The notes beneath the pieces are model-generated. The model searched no databases and was not told where the DNA came from. It saw nothing but the letters and a program-made list of their open reading frames with translations. DNA of 64,000 nucleotides. Source: Paramagnetospirillum kuznetsovii. GTDB lineage: Bacteria > Pseudomonadota > Alphaproteobacteria > Rhodospirillales > Magnetospirillaceae. The stretch covers positions 1 through 64,000 of the forward strand of contig NZ_PGTO01000004.1 in the NCBI RefSeq assembly GCF_003284725.1, in the 5' to 3' direction. Below are positions 50,861 to 61,527 of the stretch, piece after piece (positions within the stretch are counted from its first letter, which is position 1; each line of letters opens with the position of its first letter). A program made the position numbers and the translations under genes.

Positions 50861-52279
50861 ATGGGAAAGCCGACCGGTTTCAAGGAATACGCCCGCCAGA
50901 CTCCCGGCTACGAGAAGCCGGAGGAGAGGGTTCGCCACTATAACGAATTCACCAAGCCGCTGTCGGCCGACGAGCTGAAGCTGCAAGGGGCGCGCTGCAT
51001 GGATTGCGGCATTCCCTTCTGTCACCAGGGATGCCCGGTCAACAACATCATCCCGGACTGGAACGATCTGGTCTATCGCGACCGTTGGCGCGAGGCTCTC
51101 GATGTTCTGCATTCCACCAACAACTTCCCGGAATTCACCGGGCGTATTTGTCCGGCACCTTGCGAGGCCGCCTGCACGCTCAACCTCACCGACGCGCCGG
51201 TCGCCATCAAGACCATCGAACAGGCCATCGTCGAGAAGGGCTGGGCCGAAGGTTGGGTCAAGCCCGATACCTCCAAGCCCAAGACCGGCAAGAAGGTCGC
51301 CGTGGTCGGTGGCGGCCCGGCCGGAATGGCGGCGGCGCAGCAGCTGGCCCGCGCCGGACACTCGGTGACCCTGTTCGAGAAGAATGCCAAGGTCGGCGGC
51401 CTTTTGCGCTATGGCATCCCGGACTTCAAGCTGGACAAGGCGGTGATCGACCGCCGCGTGGCCCAGATGGTGGCGGAAGGCGTTAGCCTGCGGACCAATG
51501 CCCATGTGGGCGTCAGCGTTTCGCCCAAGGAATTGCTGGACGGCTACCACGCCGTGCTGCTGACCGGCGGCTCGGAAAAGCCCCGTGATCTGCCGGTGCC
51601 GGGCCGCGATCTGGACGGCGTTCATTTCGCCATGGATTTCCTCACCCAGCAGAACCGCCGCAATGGCGACGAGCCGGTGGGTGTGGCCGACATCTCGGCC
51701 AAGGGCAAGAAGGTGGTGGTTATCGGCGGCGGCGACACCGGCGCCGACTGCGTCGGCACCTCGAACCGTCAGGGCGCCGCCTCGGTGACCCAGATCGAAA
51801 TCATGCCCAAGCCCCCTGAAAAGGAAGACAAGGGCATGTCCTGGCCGCTGTGGCCCAATCGGCTGCGCACCTCGTCCTCCCATGACGAGGGCTGCCAGCG
51901 CCGCTGGGCGGTCTCCACCGCCGCCTTCCGGGGCGCGGGTGGCAAGGTGATCGGGCTTGACTGCTTCGAGGTCGATAGCAAGTTCCAGCCGATTTCCGGA
52001 ACGGAATTCAAATTGGATGCCGATCTGGTGCTGCTGGCCATGGGCTTCGTCCATCCCGTTCACGAAGGTCTGGTGGATGGCCTTGGCCTGGAAAAGGATG
52101 GTCGCGGCAACGTCAAGGCCGATACCGTCCAATATGTTACCTCCAATCCCAAGATCTTCGCCGCCGGGGATATCCGCCGTGGCCAGAGCCTGGTGGTCTG
52201 GGCCATTCGAGAAGGCCGTCAGGCGGCTCGGTCGGTCGATCTCTTCTTGATGGGGAAGAGCGACTTGCCGCTCTGCTGA
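50861..52279 (+). CDS. gltD: Glutamate synthase (NADPH), small subunit
   Basis: 472 aa. N-terminal Cys-rich 4Fe-4S region ([14 protein letters not shown] and CPAPCEAAC), FAD motif [26 protein letters not shown] motif [15 protein letters not shown], and a C-terminal FAD stretch [17 protein letters not shown]. It passes electrons from NADPH to GltB. The ATG follows the gltB stop by one nucleotide. A strong terminator follows. Confidence 0.98.
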   Translation: MGKPTGFKEYARQTPGYEKPEERVRHYNEFTKPLSADELKLQGARCMDCGIPFCHQGCPVNNIIPDWNDLVYRDRWREALDVLHSTNNFPEFTGRICPAPCEAACTLNLTDAPVAIKTIEQAIVEKGWAEGWVKPDTSKPKTGKKVAVVGGGPAGMAAAQQLARAGHSVTLFEKNAKVGGLLRYGIPDFKLDKAVIDRRVAQMVAEGVSLRTNAHVGVSVSPKELLDGYHAVLLTGGSEKPRDLPVPGRDLDGVHFAMDFLTQQNRRNGDEPVGVADISAKGKKVVVIGGGDTGADCVGTSNRQGAASVTQIEIMPKPPEKEDKGMSWPLWPNRLRTSSSHDEGCQRRWAVSTAAFRGAGGKVIGLDCFEVDSKFQPISGTEFKLDADLVLLAMGFVHPVHEGLVDGLGLEKDGRGNVKADTVQYVTSNPKIFAAGDIRRGQSLVVWAIREGRQAARSVDLFLMGKSDLPLC

Positions 52280-52297
52280 TCTGATTTTGGACCAAGC

Positions 52298-52327
52298 AAA
52301 CCCTCCCGCGAGCGGGAGGGTTTTTTT
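52298..52327 (+). terminator. Rho-independent terminator after gltD
   Basis: Perfect 9-bp stem CCCTCCCGC / GCGGGAGGG (52301-52309, 52312-52320), AAA before and a run of seven T after. Confidence 0.93.
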
Positions 52328-52580
52328 CTTTGGATCTTCCGACAAGTAATCAGACGACAATAAACAGTCAGCGTGCTGCTCATTCTGCTCGGCGATGCTG
52401 TAATGGGCGCGCCAAACACAGTTATGTTGCGGTCATAAACAATCATCTGCAAAAACAAATCCGGTGATCGAGGTCAAATGTCGAACTATTTTAGCGCGCA
52501 GTTGACGGATATCCATGGGATGCCTTACAAAATGTGGCGGAATTGTGCGCATGCGACGCTTTTTTGGGGTTTAGGGCGGA
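52328..52580. other. AT-rich leader before the Cache chemoreceptor
   Basis: Together with the gltD terminator this makes a 301-bp gap. It is AT-rich for the region and holds no gene that I see. Probably promoter DNA for the chemoreceptor; no hexamers stand out. Confidence 0.4.
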
Positions 52581-54269
52581 ATGGTTGTCGATAATCTTCG
52601 TTTTAAGATCAAAATACTCCTCATCGTTGCAGTGTCGGTGCTGGGCATCGGTGTGGTGATCCTGCTGAATTTGGGGAATCTCCGCCAAGAGCTGCTGGAG
52701 GCGCGGCAACTGAAGACGCAGCATGTGGTGGAAACCGCCCACAGCATGATCGGCTTCTACGTCAAGGAAGCCAAGGAAGGCCGGATGCCCGCCGACGCCG
52801 CACAGGCCGCCGCCATCGAAGTGATCAAATCGCTTCGCTACGGCGGAACCGAATACTTTTGGATCAACAGTCTGGCCGGCCAGATGGTGGTCCATCCCAT
52901 ACGCCCCGATATGGCGGGCAAGGATCTGCGCAGCATGGCCGATCCCGACGGCAAGCTGTTCTTCAACGAAATGATCGACGTGGTGAAGCGGGATAAGGCC
53001 GGATTCGTCTCGTATCTGTGGCCGAAGCCCGGATTCGAAAAGCCGGTTCCCAAGCTCTCCTACGTCAAGGGGATTGAAGAATGGGGCTGGCTGGTGGGCT
53101 CGGGCATCTATATCGACGACGTCGATGCCACCTTCCGCGCCAAGCTGATCACCACCGGCGGCGTGGCCGCCGCCATCCTGTTCTGTGTGCTGTTCGTGTC
53201 CTGGTATATCGGCAACGGCATCGTCACCGGCATGGCGAGCCTGACCGGCGGCATTCGCAAGCTCGCCGACGGCGATACCTCGGTTCAGTTCGACGGCGCC
53301 GGTCGCAAGGACGAGATCGGCGATCTGGTCCACGCCGCCGAGGTGTTCCGCACCAGTTCGCTGGAAGTGGCCCGCATGTCCGAGGAGCGGGCCGCCCTGC
53401 GCCGTCAGGCCGAGAGTGATCGCAAGGCGACCCTGGACGGTTTGGCCGCCGGCCTGGAATCCGGCGTCAAGTCGACGGTGGTGACCGTCAGCCAATCCGC
53501 CGACCGCATGCGCGGCAATGCCACCGCCATGTCGGGCGCCATTGAATCCGCCTCGAACGAGACCCAGGCCATTGCCGCGGCGGCGCAACAGACCAGCGTC
53601 AATGTGGAAACCGTCGCGGCGGCGGCGGAGGAACTCAGCGCCTCCATCAGCGAAATCGGCTCCCAGGTCGGGCAAAGCACCTCCATCGCCCGCTCGGCGG
53701 TGGATGCGGCCAGGCGCACCGACGGCGTGGTTCGGGGGTTGTCCGAGGCCGCCAGCCGCATCGGCGAGGTGGTCAGCCTCATCAACGATATCGCCGGTCA
53801 AACCAATCTGCTGGCCCTGAACGCGACCATCGAAGCCGCCCGGGCCGGGGAGGCGGGCAAGGGATTCGCCGTGGTTGCCAATGAGGTCAAGCACCTCGCC
53901 AGCCAGACCGCCAAGGCCACCGACGAGATCGCCAATCAAATCTCGTCCATTCAGACCACCACCGGCGAGGCGGTGGAGGCCATTGAAGAGATCGGGCGCA
54001 CCATCGGCCGCATGGACGAAATCGCCTCGACCATCTCGGAAGCGGTGACGCAGCAAGGGGCCGCCACCCAGGAGATCACCCGCAACGTGCACGAGGCCGC
54101 CGCCGGTGCCCGCGAAGTCTCGGGTCTTATCACCTCGGTCAGTCGTACTACGGAAGAGGCGGGAATGTCGGCGCGGGAAATGCTTCAGGCCGCCGACGGC
54201 CTTGCTGGCGAGGCAGATACGCTGCGCCAGGGTGTCGATCGCTTCCTAGCGGAAATCCGCGCGATGTAA
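52581..54269 (+). CDS. Methyl-accepting chemotaxis protein with Cache sensor
   Basis: 562 aa. Membrane helix (~11-30), periplasmic single Cache_2-type sensor (~31-190: [37 protein letters not shown]), second membrane helix (~192-212), HAMP (~215-265), and a signalling domain with the tip [20 protein letters not shown] and [19 protein letters not shown]. It senses a small molecule outside the inner membrane and signals through CheA/CheW. Ligand unknown; small organic acids are common for this Cache class. Confidence 0.94.
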   Translation: MVVDNLRFKIKILLIVAVSVLGIGVVILLNLGNLRQELLEARQLKTQHVVETAHSMIGFYVKEAKEGRMPADAAQAAAIEVIKSLRYGGTEYFWINSLAGQMVVHPIRPDMAGKDLRSMADPDGKLFFNEMIDVVKRDKAGFVSYLWPKPGFEKPVPKLSYVKGIEEWGWLVGSGIYIDDVDATFRAKLITTGGVAAAILFCVLFVSWYIGNGIVTGMASLTGGIRKLADGDTSVQFDGAGRKDEIGDLVHAAEVFRTSSLEVARMSEERAALRRQAESDRKATLDGLAAGLESGVKSTVVTVSQSADRMRGNATAMSGAIESASNETQAIAAAAQQTSVNVETVAAAAEELSASISEIGSQVGQSTSIARSAVDAARRTDGVVRGLSEAASRIGEVVSLINDIAGQTNLLALNATIEAARAGEAGKGFAVVANEVKHLASQTAKATDEIANQISSIQTTTGEAVEAIEEIGRTIGRMDEIASTISEAVTQQGAATQEITRNVHEAAAGAREVSGLITSVSRTTEEAGMSAREMLQAADGLAGEADTLRQGVDRFLAEIRAM

Positions 54270-54295
54270 TCGGCTGTGGCAAGACTCTCATGCAA

Positions 54296-54325
54296 AAGGC
54301 CCTCGGAGTTCCCTCCGAGGGCCTT
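54296..54325. terminator. Bidirectional terminator between chemoreceptor and HU
   Basis: Perfect 13-bp stem AAGGCCCTCGGAG / CTCCGAGGGCCTT with loop TTCC, A-rich on the left and T-rich on the right, between convergent genes. Confidence 0.9.
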
Positions 54326-54349
54326 GGCATTTTACCCAATGGGTCGGGA

Positions 54350-54625
54350 TCAGCCGTTGACGGCGTCCTTCAGACCCTTGCCGGCAGTGAACTTCGGCGC
54401 CTTGGAGGCGGCGATCTTGATGGTCGCGCCGGTGCGGGGATTGCGGCCTTCCTTGGCGGCGCGCTGCGTCACCGAGAAGGAACCGAAACCAACCAGGCGG
54501 ACATCGTCGCCAGCCTTCAGAGCCGCGGTGATGGCGGCAAAAGTAGCATCGACCACAGAGTCGGACGCAGCCTTGGACAGACCGCTCAGCTCGGCAACCT
54601 TGTTCACCAGATCCTGCTTGTTCAT
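54350..54625 (-). CDS. hup: HU-family DNA-binding protein
   Basis: 91 aa, the standard HU length. Begins MNKQDLVNKVAELSGLSKA and contains the DNA-binding arm signature GFGSFSVTQRAAKEGRNPRTG. HU bends and compacts DNA in the nucleoid. Single-gene unit ending at the shared terminator. Confidence 0.98.
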   Translation of the reverse strand: MNKQDLVNKVAELSGLSKAASDSVVDATFAAITAALKAGDDVRLVGFGSFSVTQRAAKEGRNPRTGATIKIAASKAPKFTAGKGLKDAVNG

Positions 54626-54845
54626 GAGACCCCCGTTTGAATATCGTGACGCGAAGAAAATGACATGACCGTCGCCGACGTCAACCCTTGATTCAGGGCA
54701 ACATGGCTCGGTCCGTCGGAAACACTACCAGCAGCGCCTTGCCTCACGGGCCGACACATTGCCGGGAAGGACGATAATGTCGCGTGATTTGGGCCACATT
54801 ACAACCGTATACCGGACTCGATCAGCAGGTTTTCCACCGGATTCT

Positions 54846-56513
54846 TTACAATTCGAACACATTATCGGGTAAAGACCCGAGTTCGGCGGAAATTTCGCAG
54901 CGCTCCGCCAATGCATGGATTTCGCATAACATCCAGTCCCGCACGAAACTTGCGGTGGCGCGAATGCGGCCGGGATCGGGCGCGAAATCGGCGGCGGCCT
55001 CCAGCCGTGACCATGCCGCCCCGAACGCCAGCAGGCCGATCAGGCGAAGATAGCTGGTGGCGGTCAGGCCCAGGTCGCGCCGCGCCAGCATGGCGGCCGA
55101 GGCCCGGTCCAAGGCGGCCAGCCCGTCCATCAGCCGCTCGGCGAAAGCGGGGGTGGCCTGGGCGGCGGCGCCTTCCACCTCGGCGCGGAACTCCCGCAAG
55201 GCCGCGCCATTGTCCATGCGAATGACCCGGCCCGCCACGGTGGCGGCCTGGATGCCGTTGGTGCCTTCATAGATGGGGGTGATACGGGCGTCGCGGGCGA
55301 TCTGTTCGACCCGGTATTCCCGCAGAAAGCCGTAGCCGCCGTGGATCTGAATGGCGAGGCTGGCGGTCTCTTGCGCCGCCTCGGTGGCGAAGGCCTTGCA
55401 GACTGGCGTCATCAGTTCCATCAGGGCGGGGCTTTCCCCCAACTCCAGATCCACCAGGGTGCGCATGACCATGGCGCGGCATCCCTGGGCAAGGGCCATC
55501 TGGGTCAGCAGCATGCGGCGCACATCGCCGTGGCGGTTGATGGGATCGGGGCCGGAACCGCCGCTTCCGGCACGGCCCTGGCGGCGCTCGGTGGCATAGG
55601 CCAGCGAGCGTTGCAGCGCCACCTCGGCCAGACCGACGCCCTGGACCGCCACATCCAGGCGCTCGGCGTTCATCATGGTGAACATGCGGGCGAGGCCTTC
55701 GCCGGGCGCGCCGACGATCTCGGCTTGCGCTCCGTCGAAGGCGACCTGACAGGTGGGGGAGGCATGCATGCCCATCTTTTCCTCCAGCCGCACCACCGAG
55801 ATGGCGTTGCGCGAGCCGTCGGGCAGGTGTGACGGGCTGATGAAAAGCGACAGCCCCTTGACCCCGGCCGGGGCGTCCGGGGTGCGGGCCAGCACCAGAT
55901 GCATGATGCGGCCGTCGGTCAGGTTCTGGTCACCGCCGGAAATAAAGATCTTGCCACCGGAAATACGCCAAGATCCGTCATCGACGGGGGTGGCCATGGT
56001 CCGGGCCAGCCCCAGGTCCGACCCCGCCTGGGGCTCGGTCAGGCACATGGTGGCGAGATAATCGCCCGAGGCCAGTCGCGGCACCCAGGTCTTGCGCTGC
56101 GCTTCCGAACCGCTGGCGATCAGGGTGCGCATGGCGCCATGGGCCAGCGACAGCACCATCTGATAGGTGATGCAGGCTCCCGACAGCATCTCGGACAGGG
56201 CCGAGGCCAGGATATGGGGCAGCCCCTGGCCGCCATACTCTTCATCCACCGCCAGTCCGGGCCAGCCGCCCTCCTTGAACTGTCGATAGGCCTCGACGAA
56301 CTGCGGCGGCATGACGGCGCGGCCGTCCACCAGACGGGTTCCTTCCATGTCGCCGATGGGATCCAGGGGAGCGATGATGCCGTCCACCATGGCGCCCGCA
56401 TGGGTCAGCACGTCCGAGGCCAGTTCCGCGTCCCAATGGCCCAGCCGGTCGGCGCCCGCCCCATGCTTCAGGGCGAACAGGATGTCGGCAAGCGGAGTCT
56501 TGTAGTCGATCAT
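54846..56513 (-). CDS. Acyl-CoA dehydrogenase (DmdC-like long form)
   Basis: 555 aa. Acyl-CoA dehydrogenase body with MCLTEPQAGSDLG, ISGGKIFISGGDQ, IQIHGGYGFLREY and the catalytic Glu416 in PIYEGTNGIQ. The extra C-terminal helical domain (~435-555) matches the ~600-aa class that includes DmdC-type enzymes, although it is slightly short. It oxidises an acyl-CoA to the enoyl-CoA with FAD. GAGGG, 9 nt before the ATG, lies within the flanking repeat. Substrate unknown; cluster context suggests an organic or aromatic acid. Confidence 0.9.
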   Translation of the reverse strand: MIDYKTPLADILFALKHGAGADRLGHWDAELASDVLTHAGAMVDGIIAPLDPIGDMEGTRLVDGRAVMPPQFVEAYRQFKEGGWPGLAVDEEYGGQGLPHILASALSEMLSGACITYQMVLSLAHGAMRTLIASGSEAQRKTWVPRLASGDYLATMCLTEPQAGSDLGLARTMATPVDDGSWRISGGKIFISGGDQNLTDGRIMHLVLARTPDAPAGVKGLSLFISPSHLPDGSRNAISVVRLEEKMGMHASPTCQVAFDGAQAEIVGAPGEGLARMFTMMNAERLDVAVQGVGLAEVALQRSLAYATERRQGRAGSGGSGPDPINRHGDVRRMLLTQMALAQGCRAMVMRTLVDLELGESPALMELMTPVCKAFATEAAQETASLAIQIHGGYGFLREYRVEQIARDARITPIYEGTNGIQAATVAGRVIRMDNGAALREFRAEVEGAAAQATPAFAERLMDGLAALDRASAAMLARRDLGLTATSYLRLIGLLAFGAAWSRLEAAADFAPDPGRIRATASFVRDWMLCEIHALAERCEISAELGSLPDNVFEL

Positions 56514-56514
56514 T

Positions 56515-56706
56515 TTTAGTGTCCCTCAGTCGCCGGGCGCCTCCCTCCGGGAGGCTTGGCTTTCGCCGCACGAGCGGCGCGGCCTCTTGGGCCTAGTCGC
56601 TACGCTCCGGTTTAGTGTCCCTCAGTCGCCGGGCGCCTCCCTCCGGGAGGCTTGGCTTTCGCCGCACGAGCGGCGCGGCCCCTTGGGCCTAGTCGCTACG
56701 CTCCGG
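56515..56706. repeat. Tandem pair of 96-bp family-1 repeats
   Basis: Two units (56515-56610, 56611-56706) differ at one position (GGCCTCTTGG versus GGCCCCTTGG). Each opens TTTAGTGTCCCTCAGTCGCC and contains CTCCCTCCGGGAG and CGCCGCACGAGCGGCG hairpins. On the minus strand, the TGAGGGAC edge of the first unit forms the ribosome site of the acyl-CoA dehydrogenase gene. Confidence 0.95.
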
Positions 56707-56723
56707 TGTTCGTCCTATGGGGC

Positions 56724-57947
56724 TTACACCTCGATCAGGATGGCGACGCCCTGGCCGCCGCCGATGCAGGCCGACGCGATGCCGTGCTTCAGTCCCCGGC
56801 GGTGCAATTCGCGGGCGACGGTGATGCACAGCCGCACGCCGGTGACGCCCAGCGGATGGCCGAGAGCGATGGCGCCGCCGTTGACATTGGCCTTGGCGCG
56901 GTCGAGGCCCAGTTCCTTCTCGACGGCGAGATACTGGGCGCCGAACGCCTCGTTGATCTCGAAGCGGTCGATATCGGCCAGGGTCAGACCGGCGCGCTTG
57001 ACCACGGCGGCGATGGCTGGGGCGGGGCCGATCCCCATGATCTCGGGCGGCACGCCCACCACGTCGGCGGCGACGATGCGGGCCAGCGGCTTCAAGCCGC
57101 GTTCCTTGACGGTCTTGCCGCCGACCACGATGGCGGCGGCGGCGCCGTCCACCACGGCGGAACTGTTGCCGCCGGTCTGCACGCCCTTGAAGGCGGGCTT
57201 CAGCTTGCTCAGCACCTCCATGGGGGTGGGGCGCACATGCTCGTCCACCGCGAAACTGGCGACCCCGCGCGGCAGGCGGATGCCTCGGTCGTTATAGCCC
57301 TCGCGGGTGAAGGTCTCGCTGATCACCGGGACGATTTCGCCTGAGCGGAAATCGGCCGAGTCGATGGCGCGGGCAAAGCTTTGGGCGGCGAATTCATCCA
57401 CTTCCTCGCGGCTGATAGCGTACTTCTTGGCCAGATTCTCGGCGGTGTCGCCCATGGAGGTGGACGACGCGGTGTCCTTGGTGGCTTCCCACAGGAAGTC
57501 CTTGAACTCCACCTGGCCCATCTTGAAGCCATTGCGCGTGGTGTAGGACGCCACCGGATTGCGCGACATGGATTCGGTGCCGACGCACAGGACTTTGGAG
57601 GCCTTGCCCAGCGTGATGGAATCGGCCGCCTGGATGATGGTCTCGAAGCCGGTGCCGCACAGACGATGGACCAGCAGGGCCGGGACGGGAATGGGCACTC
57701 CGGCGTACAGGCCGATATGGCGGGGCAGGAAATAGGCGTCGAAGCTGGACTGGGCCATGTTGCCCGCCACCACCATGTCGATGTCCTCGGCCGCGATGGT
57801 GGATTTCGCCAGGGCTTCGCGGGCCACCTTGATGCCGAGATCGGTGGGCGAGATGTCCGCCAGCACGCTGGTAAAGTCGGCGAACCCGGTCCGCACCCCA
57901 TCCACCAGCCAAATATCGTCGTAGACGGTTCCGTGCCCGTTGGTCAT
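56724..57947 (-). CDS. Acetyl-CoA acetyltransferase / thiolase
   Basis: 407 aa. Nucleophile Cys97 (LLVHRLCGTGFETI), NEAFGAQYLA, the His motif NGGAIALGHPLGVTG and C-terminal Cys in SACIGGGQGVAIL are all present. It cleaves 3-ketoacyl-CoA to acetyl-CoA, or the reverse. The start at MTNGHGT is chosen; upstream codons come from a palindromic repeat and are rejected. Neighbours are acyl-CoA dehydrogenase and acyl-CoA synthetase, so a degradative role is likely. Confidence 0.94.
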   Translation of the reverse strand: MTNGHGTVYDDIWLVDGVRTGFADFTSVLADISPTDLGIKVAREALAKSTIAAEDIDMVVAGNMAQSSFDAYFLPRHIGLYAGVPIPVPALLVHRLCGTGFETIIQAADSITLGKASKVLCVGTESMSRNPVASYTTRNGFKMGQVEFKDFLWEATKDTASSTSMGDTAENLAKKYAISREEVDEFAAQSFARAIDSADFRSGEIVPVISETFTREGYNDRGIRLPRGVASFAVDEHVRPTPMEVLSKLKPAFKGVQTGGNSSAVVDGAAAAIVVGGKTVKERGLKPLARIVAADVVGVPPEIMGIGPAPAIAAVVKRAGLTLADIDRFEINEAFGAQYLAVEKELGLDRAKANVNGGAIALGHPLGVTGVRLCITVARELHRRGLKHGIASACIGGGQGVAILIEV

Positions 57948-57970
57948 TTTTCCAGTCTCCAAACTCTTGC

Positions 57971-58078
57971 CGTCATTCCCGCGAAAGCGGGAATCCATTT
58001 GAGTGGCAGTACAATCCGCAATGGTCCACGTCAGGCGCTGTTCCCGGCATGGACCCCCGCTTTCGCGGGGGTGACGAA
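57971..58078. repeat. Palindromic repeat, family 3 (copy 1)
   Basis: Left end CGTCATTCCCGCGAAAGCGG and right end CCCCCGCTTTCGCGGGGGTG are inverted relatives, each itself a hairpin. It fills the gap between the thiolase and acyl-CoA synthetase genes. Confidence 0.9.
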
Positions 58079-58090
58079 GGAACGAGGGGT

Positions 58091-59923
58091 TCAGCCCAGG
58101 CGGATGACCTCGGGGTCATTGCCCTCGGCATAGAGTCGCTCCACCAGGGCGGCCCGGCGGGTCAGCACGGCGCGCTGGTTGATATAGCCCTTGTCGGTGA
58201 TCTCGTTGGCGTCGATGCCGGGCGGCTCGTCCATCAGCAGCGCCCGGGCGACGCGGTGCGAGGTGCCCTTGCCCTGGGCCGCCAGGGCCTTCAGGGCGGC
58301 GGCCATCTTGTCGCGCACCGCCGGTTGGGCCATCAAGTCCTTGAGCGGCGTATCGGCGGGCAGGCCGGGGCACAGGGACAGGCAGCCTGCCGGGCTGGCG
58401 AAGCCCAGCACGCCCACTTCCTCGCGGTCGTGGCCGGTGATGACGGCGTCCTGGAGCACCGGCTGGGCGGCGTCGATCACCGCGACGCGCAGCGCGCCCA
58501 CCGGCACCCAGGTACCCGACATCAGCTTGAAGTCCTCGGCGACGCGGCCGTCGAACAACACGCCCTTGGCGGGATCATTGGGGTCGGCCAGCTTTCCCGC
58601 GTCGCCGATGATGTAGAAACCGTCCTCGTCGAACGCCTTCTTGGTCAGGTCGTCGCGCTTGAAATAGCCCGGCGTGATGTTGGTGCCGCGCACCCGCATC
58701 TCCAACTTGCCGCCGTTGGGAATCATCTTCAACTCGCAGCCGGGGGCGGGCAGGCCCACATTGCCGGCCCGCTCGATGTCGAAATGGACGGTGGTGATCA
58801 TGGGCGAGGTCTCGGTGGAGCCCCAGGACGACACCAGCCGCACCTTATACCCCAGGGCGCGCATGGACAGGGCTTCCAGCTTTTCCCACAGGCTTTGCGG
58901 CAGGGCGGCGCCCGCATAGAACATCAGCTTCAGGTTCTTGAAGAAATTGGCGCGGAGCGCGTCGTCGCTTTCCAGCAGCGGGATCAGCATGTCGTAGCCG
59001 CGCGGCACGTTGAAATACAGGGTGGGCGAAATCTCGCGCAGATTGGCCACGGTCTTTTCCACCAGCCCCGGCATGGGCTTGCCCTCGTCGATATACAGCG
59101 TGCCGCCGTGGCGCATGACCATGTTGAAGTTGTGATTGCCGCCGAAGGTGTGATTCCACGGCAGCCAGTCCACCAACACCGGATGGGAATCCGCCAGGAA
59201 AGGCCAGCATTGGCGGATGGCCTGCTGGTTGGAGCACATCATGCGCTGGGTATTGATGACGCCCTTGGGCAGATCGGTGGAGCCAGAGGTGAACAGGATC
59301 TTGGAGACGGTGGACGGCCGCACCGAGGCGAAGGCGTTTTCCACCTCGGGACCGGGCGCATTGTTCAGCAGGTCGGCCAGGGTGGCGGCGCCGGGCAGCG
59401 GATTGATGCTGGTGACCACCTCGACACGGGCCAGTTCCGGGATGTTCAGGGCATCGGCGAAGCGGGCGCCGTCATGGGCGTAGACCAGACCCGGCTTCAA
59501 CAGCTCGGCGATGTATTTCAGCTTGGAATGGTCCTTGGAGACCAGGGAATAGGCCTGGGAGATGGGAGCCACCGGCACCCCCACATGCATGGCGGCCAGG
59601 GCCAGCAGGGCGTGGTCGATGCTGTTGTCCGACAAGATCATCACCGGCCGGTTCTTGTTCAGGCCGCGATCGAGCAGGCTTTGGGCGATGGCTTCCACCG
59701 AGCGCAGCGCCTCGGCCCAGGTGACCTTGCGCCAGCCGCCCTCGGCGTTGCGCTGGGCCAGGAACGGGGCGTTGGGAATGCGGTCGGCCCAGTGGTGCAG
59801 CAGGTCGCCCAGGCAGCGCGAGAACGGCTTCAGGCTGTCCGGCGAGCGCAGGATCATGCCGCCGTCGGGAAGCTCCTCGACGACGACGCGCGCGGGCGCG
59901 AAATTGATCTCTCCCCAGGTCAT
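58091..59923 (-). CDS. AMP-dependent acyl-CoA synthetase (feruloyl-CoA synthase-like)
   Basis: 610 aa adenylate-forming enzyme. P-loop-like motif ILFTSGSTDLPKGVINT at 209-225, LVSSWGSTETSPM and GDAGKLADPNDP further on. Length and the LVDWLPWNHTFGGNHNFNMV stretch resemble feruloyl-CoA synthases, which activate hydroxycinnamates, but substrate is not certain. GGGGAGATCAGACC precedes the ATG at 59923. Upstream codons reading MDSRFRGND come from the family-3 repeat. It neighbours thiolase and an ABC transporter on the same strand. Confidence 0.87.
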   Translation of the reverse strand: MTWGEINFAPARVVVEELPDGGMILRSPDSLKPFSRCLGDLLHHWADRIPNAPFLAQRNAEGGWRKVTWAEALRSVEAIAQSLLDRGLNKNRPVMILSDNSIDHALLALAAMHVGVPVAPISQAYSLVSKDHSKLKYIAELLKPGLVYAHDGARFADALNIPELARVEVVTSINPLPGAATLADLLNNAPGPEVENAFASVRPSTVSKILFTSGSTDLPKGVINTQRMMCSNQQAIRQCWPFLADSHPVLVDWLPWNHTFGGNHNFNMVMRHGGTLYIDEGKPMPGLVEKTVANLREISPTLYFNVPRGYDMLIPLLESDDALRANFFKNLKLMFYAGAALPQSLWEKLEALSMRALGYKVRLVSSWGSTETSPMITTVHFDIERAGNVGLPAPGCELKMIPNGGKLEMRVRGTNITPGYFKRDDLTKKAFDEDGFYIIGDAGKLADPNDPAKGVLFDGRVAEDFKLMSGTWVPVGALRVAVIDAAQPVLQDAVITGHDREEVGVLGFASPAGCLSLCPGLPADTPLKDLMAQPAVRDKMAAALKALAAQGKGTSHRVARALLMDEPPGIDANEITDKGYINQRAVLTRRAALVERLYAEGNDPEVIRLG

Positions 59924-59952
59924 GGTCTGATCTCCCCGAATTGCCAATTCAT

Positions 59953-60059
59953 CGTCATTCCCGCGAAAGCGGGAATCCATGCTTGATCAAACATAGCCGC
60001 CTTACTTGCGGCGATGGTGCTGGTCCCGCCATGGACCCCCGCCTTCGCGGGGGTGACGA
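59953..60059. repeat. Palindromic repeat, family 3 (copy 2)
   Basis: Same ends as copy 1 (CGTCATTCCCGCGAAAGCGG and CCCCCGCCTTCGCGGGGGTG) with a different middle. It fills the gap between the acyl-CoA synthetase and livF genes. Confidence 0.9.
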
Positions 60060-60091
60060 TAGGATGATGGCAGTCTCCGCTCATGCTCGCC

Positions 60092-60795
<704 letters not shown>

Positions 60796-60796
<1 letters not shown>

Positions 60797-61527
60797 CACA
60801 CGTGCTCCTCGCCCAGATAGCATTCCAGCACCTTGGGATGGCTGGTGACCTCGGCGGGGGTGCCTTCGGCGATCTTCTCGCCGTGATGCAGCACCACCAC
60901 ATGGTCCGACAGCGCCATGACGGCCCGCATGACGTGCTCGATCAGCAAGATGGTCAGGCCGGATTCCTTGTTGAGCCCTTGGAGAATGGCGACCATGCGG
61001 TCGCATTCCACCGGCCGCAGTCCCGCCATCACCTCGTCCAGCAGCAACAGCTTGGGCCGGGTCGCCAGGGCGCGGGCCACTTCGAGACGCTTGCGGTCGG
61101 GCAGGGTCAGGGATTGGGCCGGATGGGTCGCCTTGTCGCCCAGTTCCAGCAGGTCGAGAATCTTGCGCGAGGCGGCGCGGGCCTTCTCCACATGGCCGCC
61201 GTCATGGCGCAGGGCGCCGACCATGACGTTCTCCTCCACCGTCAGCCCGGCGAAGGGCTTGACGATCTGGAAGGTGCGGCCGACGCCCTGGCGGCAGATC
61301 GCCGCCTGTCCCATGCCGGTGACATCGTGGCCGTCCAGCAGGACGCGGCCGTCGCTGGGGGGCAGGGCTCCGGCGATCAGGTTGAAGGTGGTGGTCTTGC
61401 CCGCGCCGTTGGGGCCGATCAGGGCGACGATATCGCCCCGGGCCACCTGGAAGGTCACCGCGTTGACGGCGCGCAGGCCGCGAAAGCTTTTGCCCAGATT
61501 ATCGACGGACAGCATGGGCGCGGTCAT
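60796..61527 (-). CDS. livG: Branched-chain-type ABC transporter ATP-binding protein LivG
   Basis: 243 aa ATPase. Walker A GPNGAGKTTTFNLIAGA, a Q-loop in GRTFQIVKPF, Walker B LLLLDEVMAGL. The signature is altered: SLTLPDRKRLEVARAL replaces the usual LSYGxQ, as occurs in LivG proteins (LPYG-type); the weak motif is worth noting. Overlaps LivM by 4 nt and LivF by 1 nt. Confidence 0.93.

Noticed and set aside
45892-50883. A very long open frame (over 1600 codons) antisense to gltB
   Set aside because: It mirrors the codon structure of gltB; the translation is Gly/His/Arg-biased with no recognisable domain. GC-rich genes often leave the opposite strand open.
57948-57998. N-terminal extension of thiolase beginning MDSRFRGND
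   Set aside because: These codons are translated palindromic repeat; the same peptide appears ahead of the acyl-CoA synthetase. The internal ATG gives the normal family N-terminus.
58049-59986. Long plus-strand open frame across the acyl-CoA synthetase gene
   Set aside because: Antisense shadow of a gene with clear adenylate-forming motifs, beginning in the family-3 repeat.
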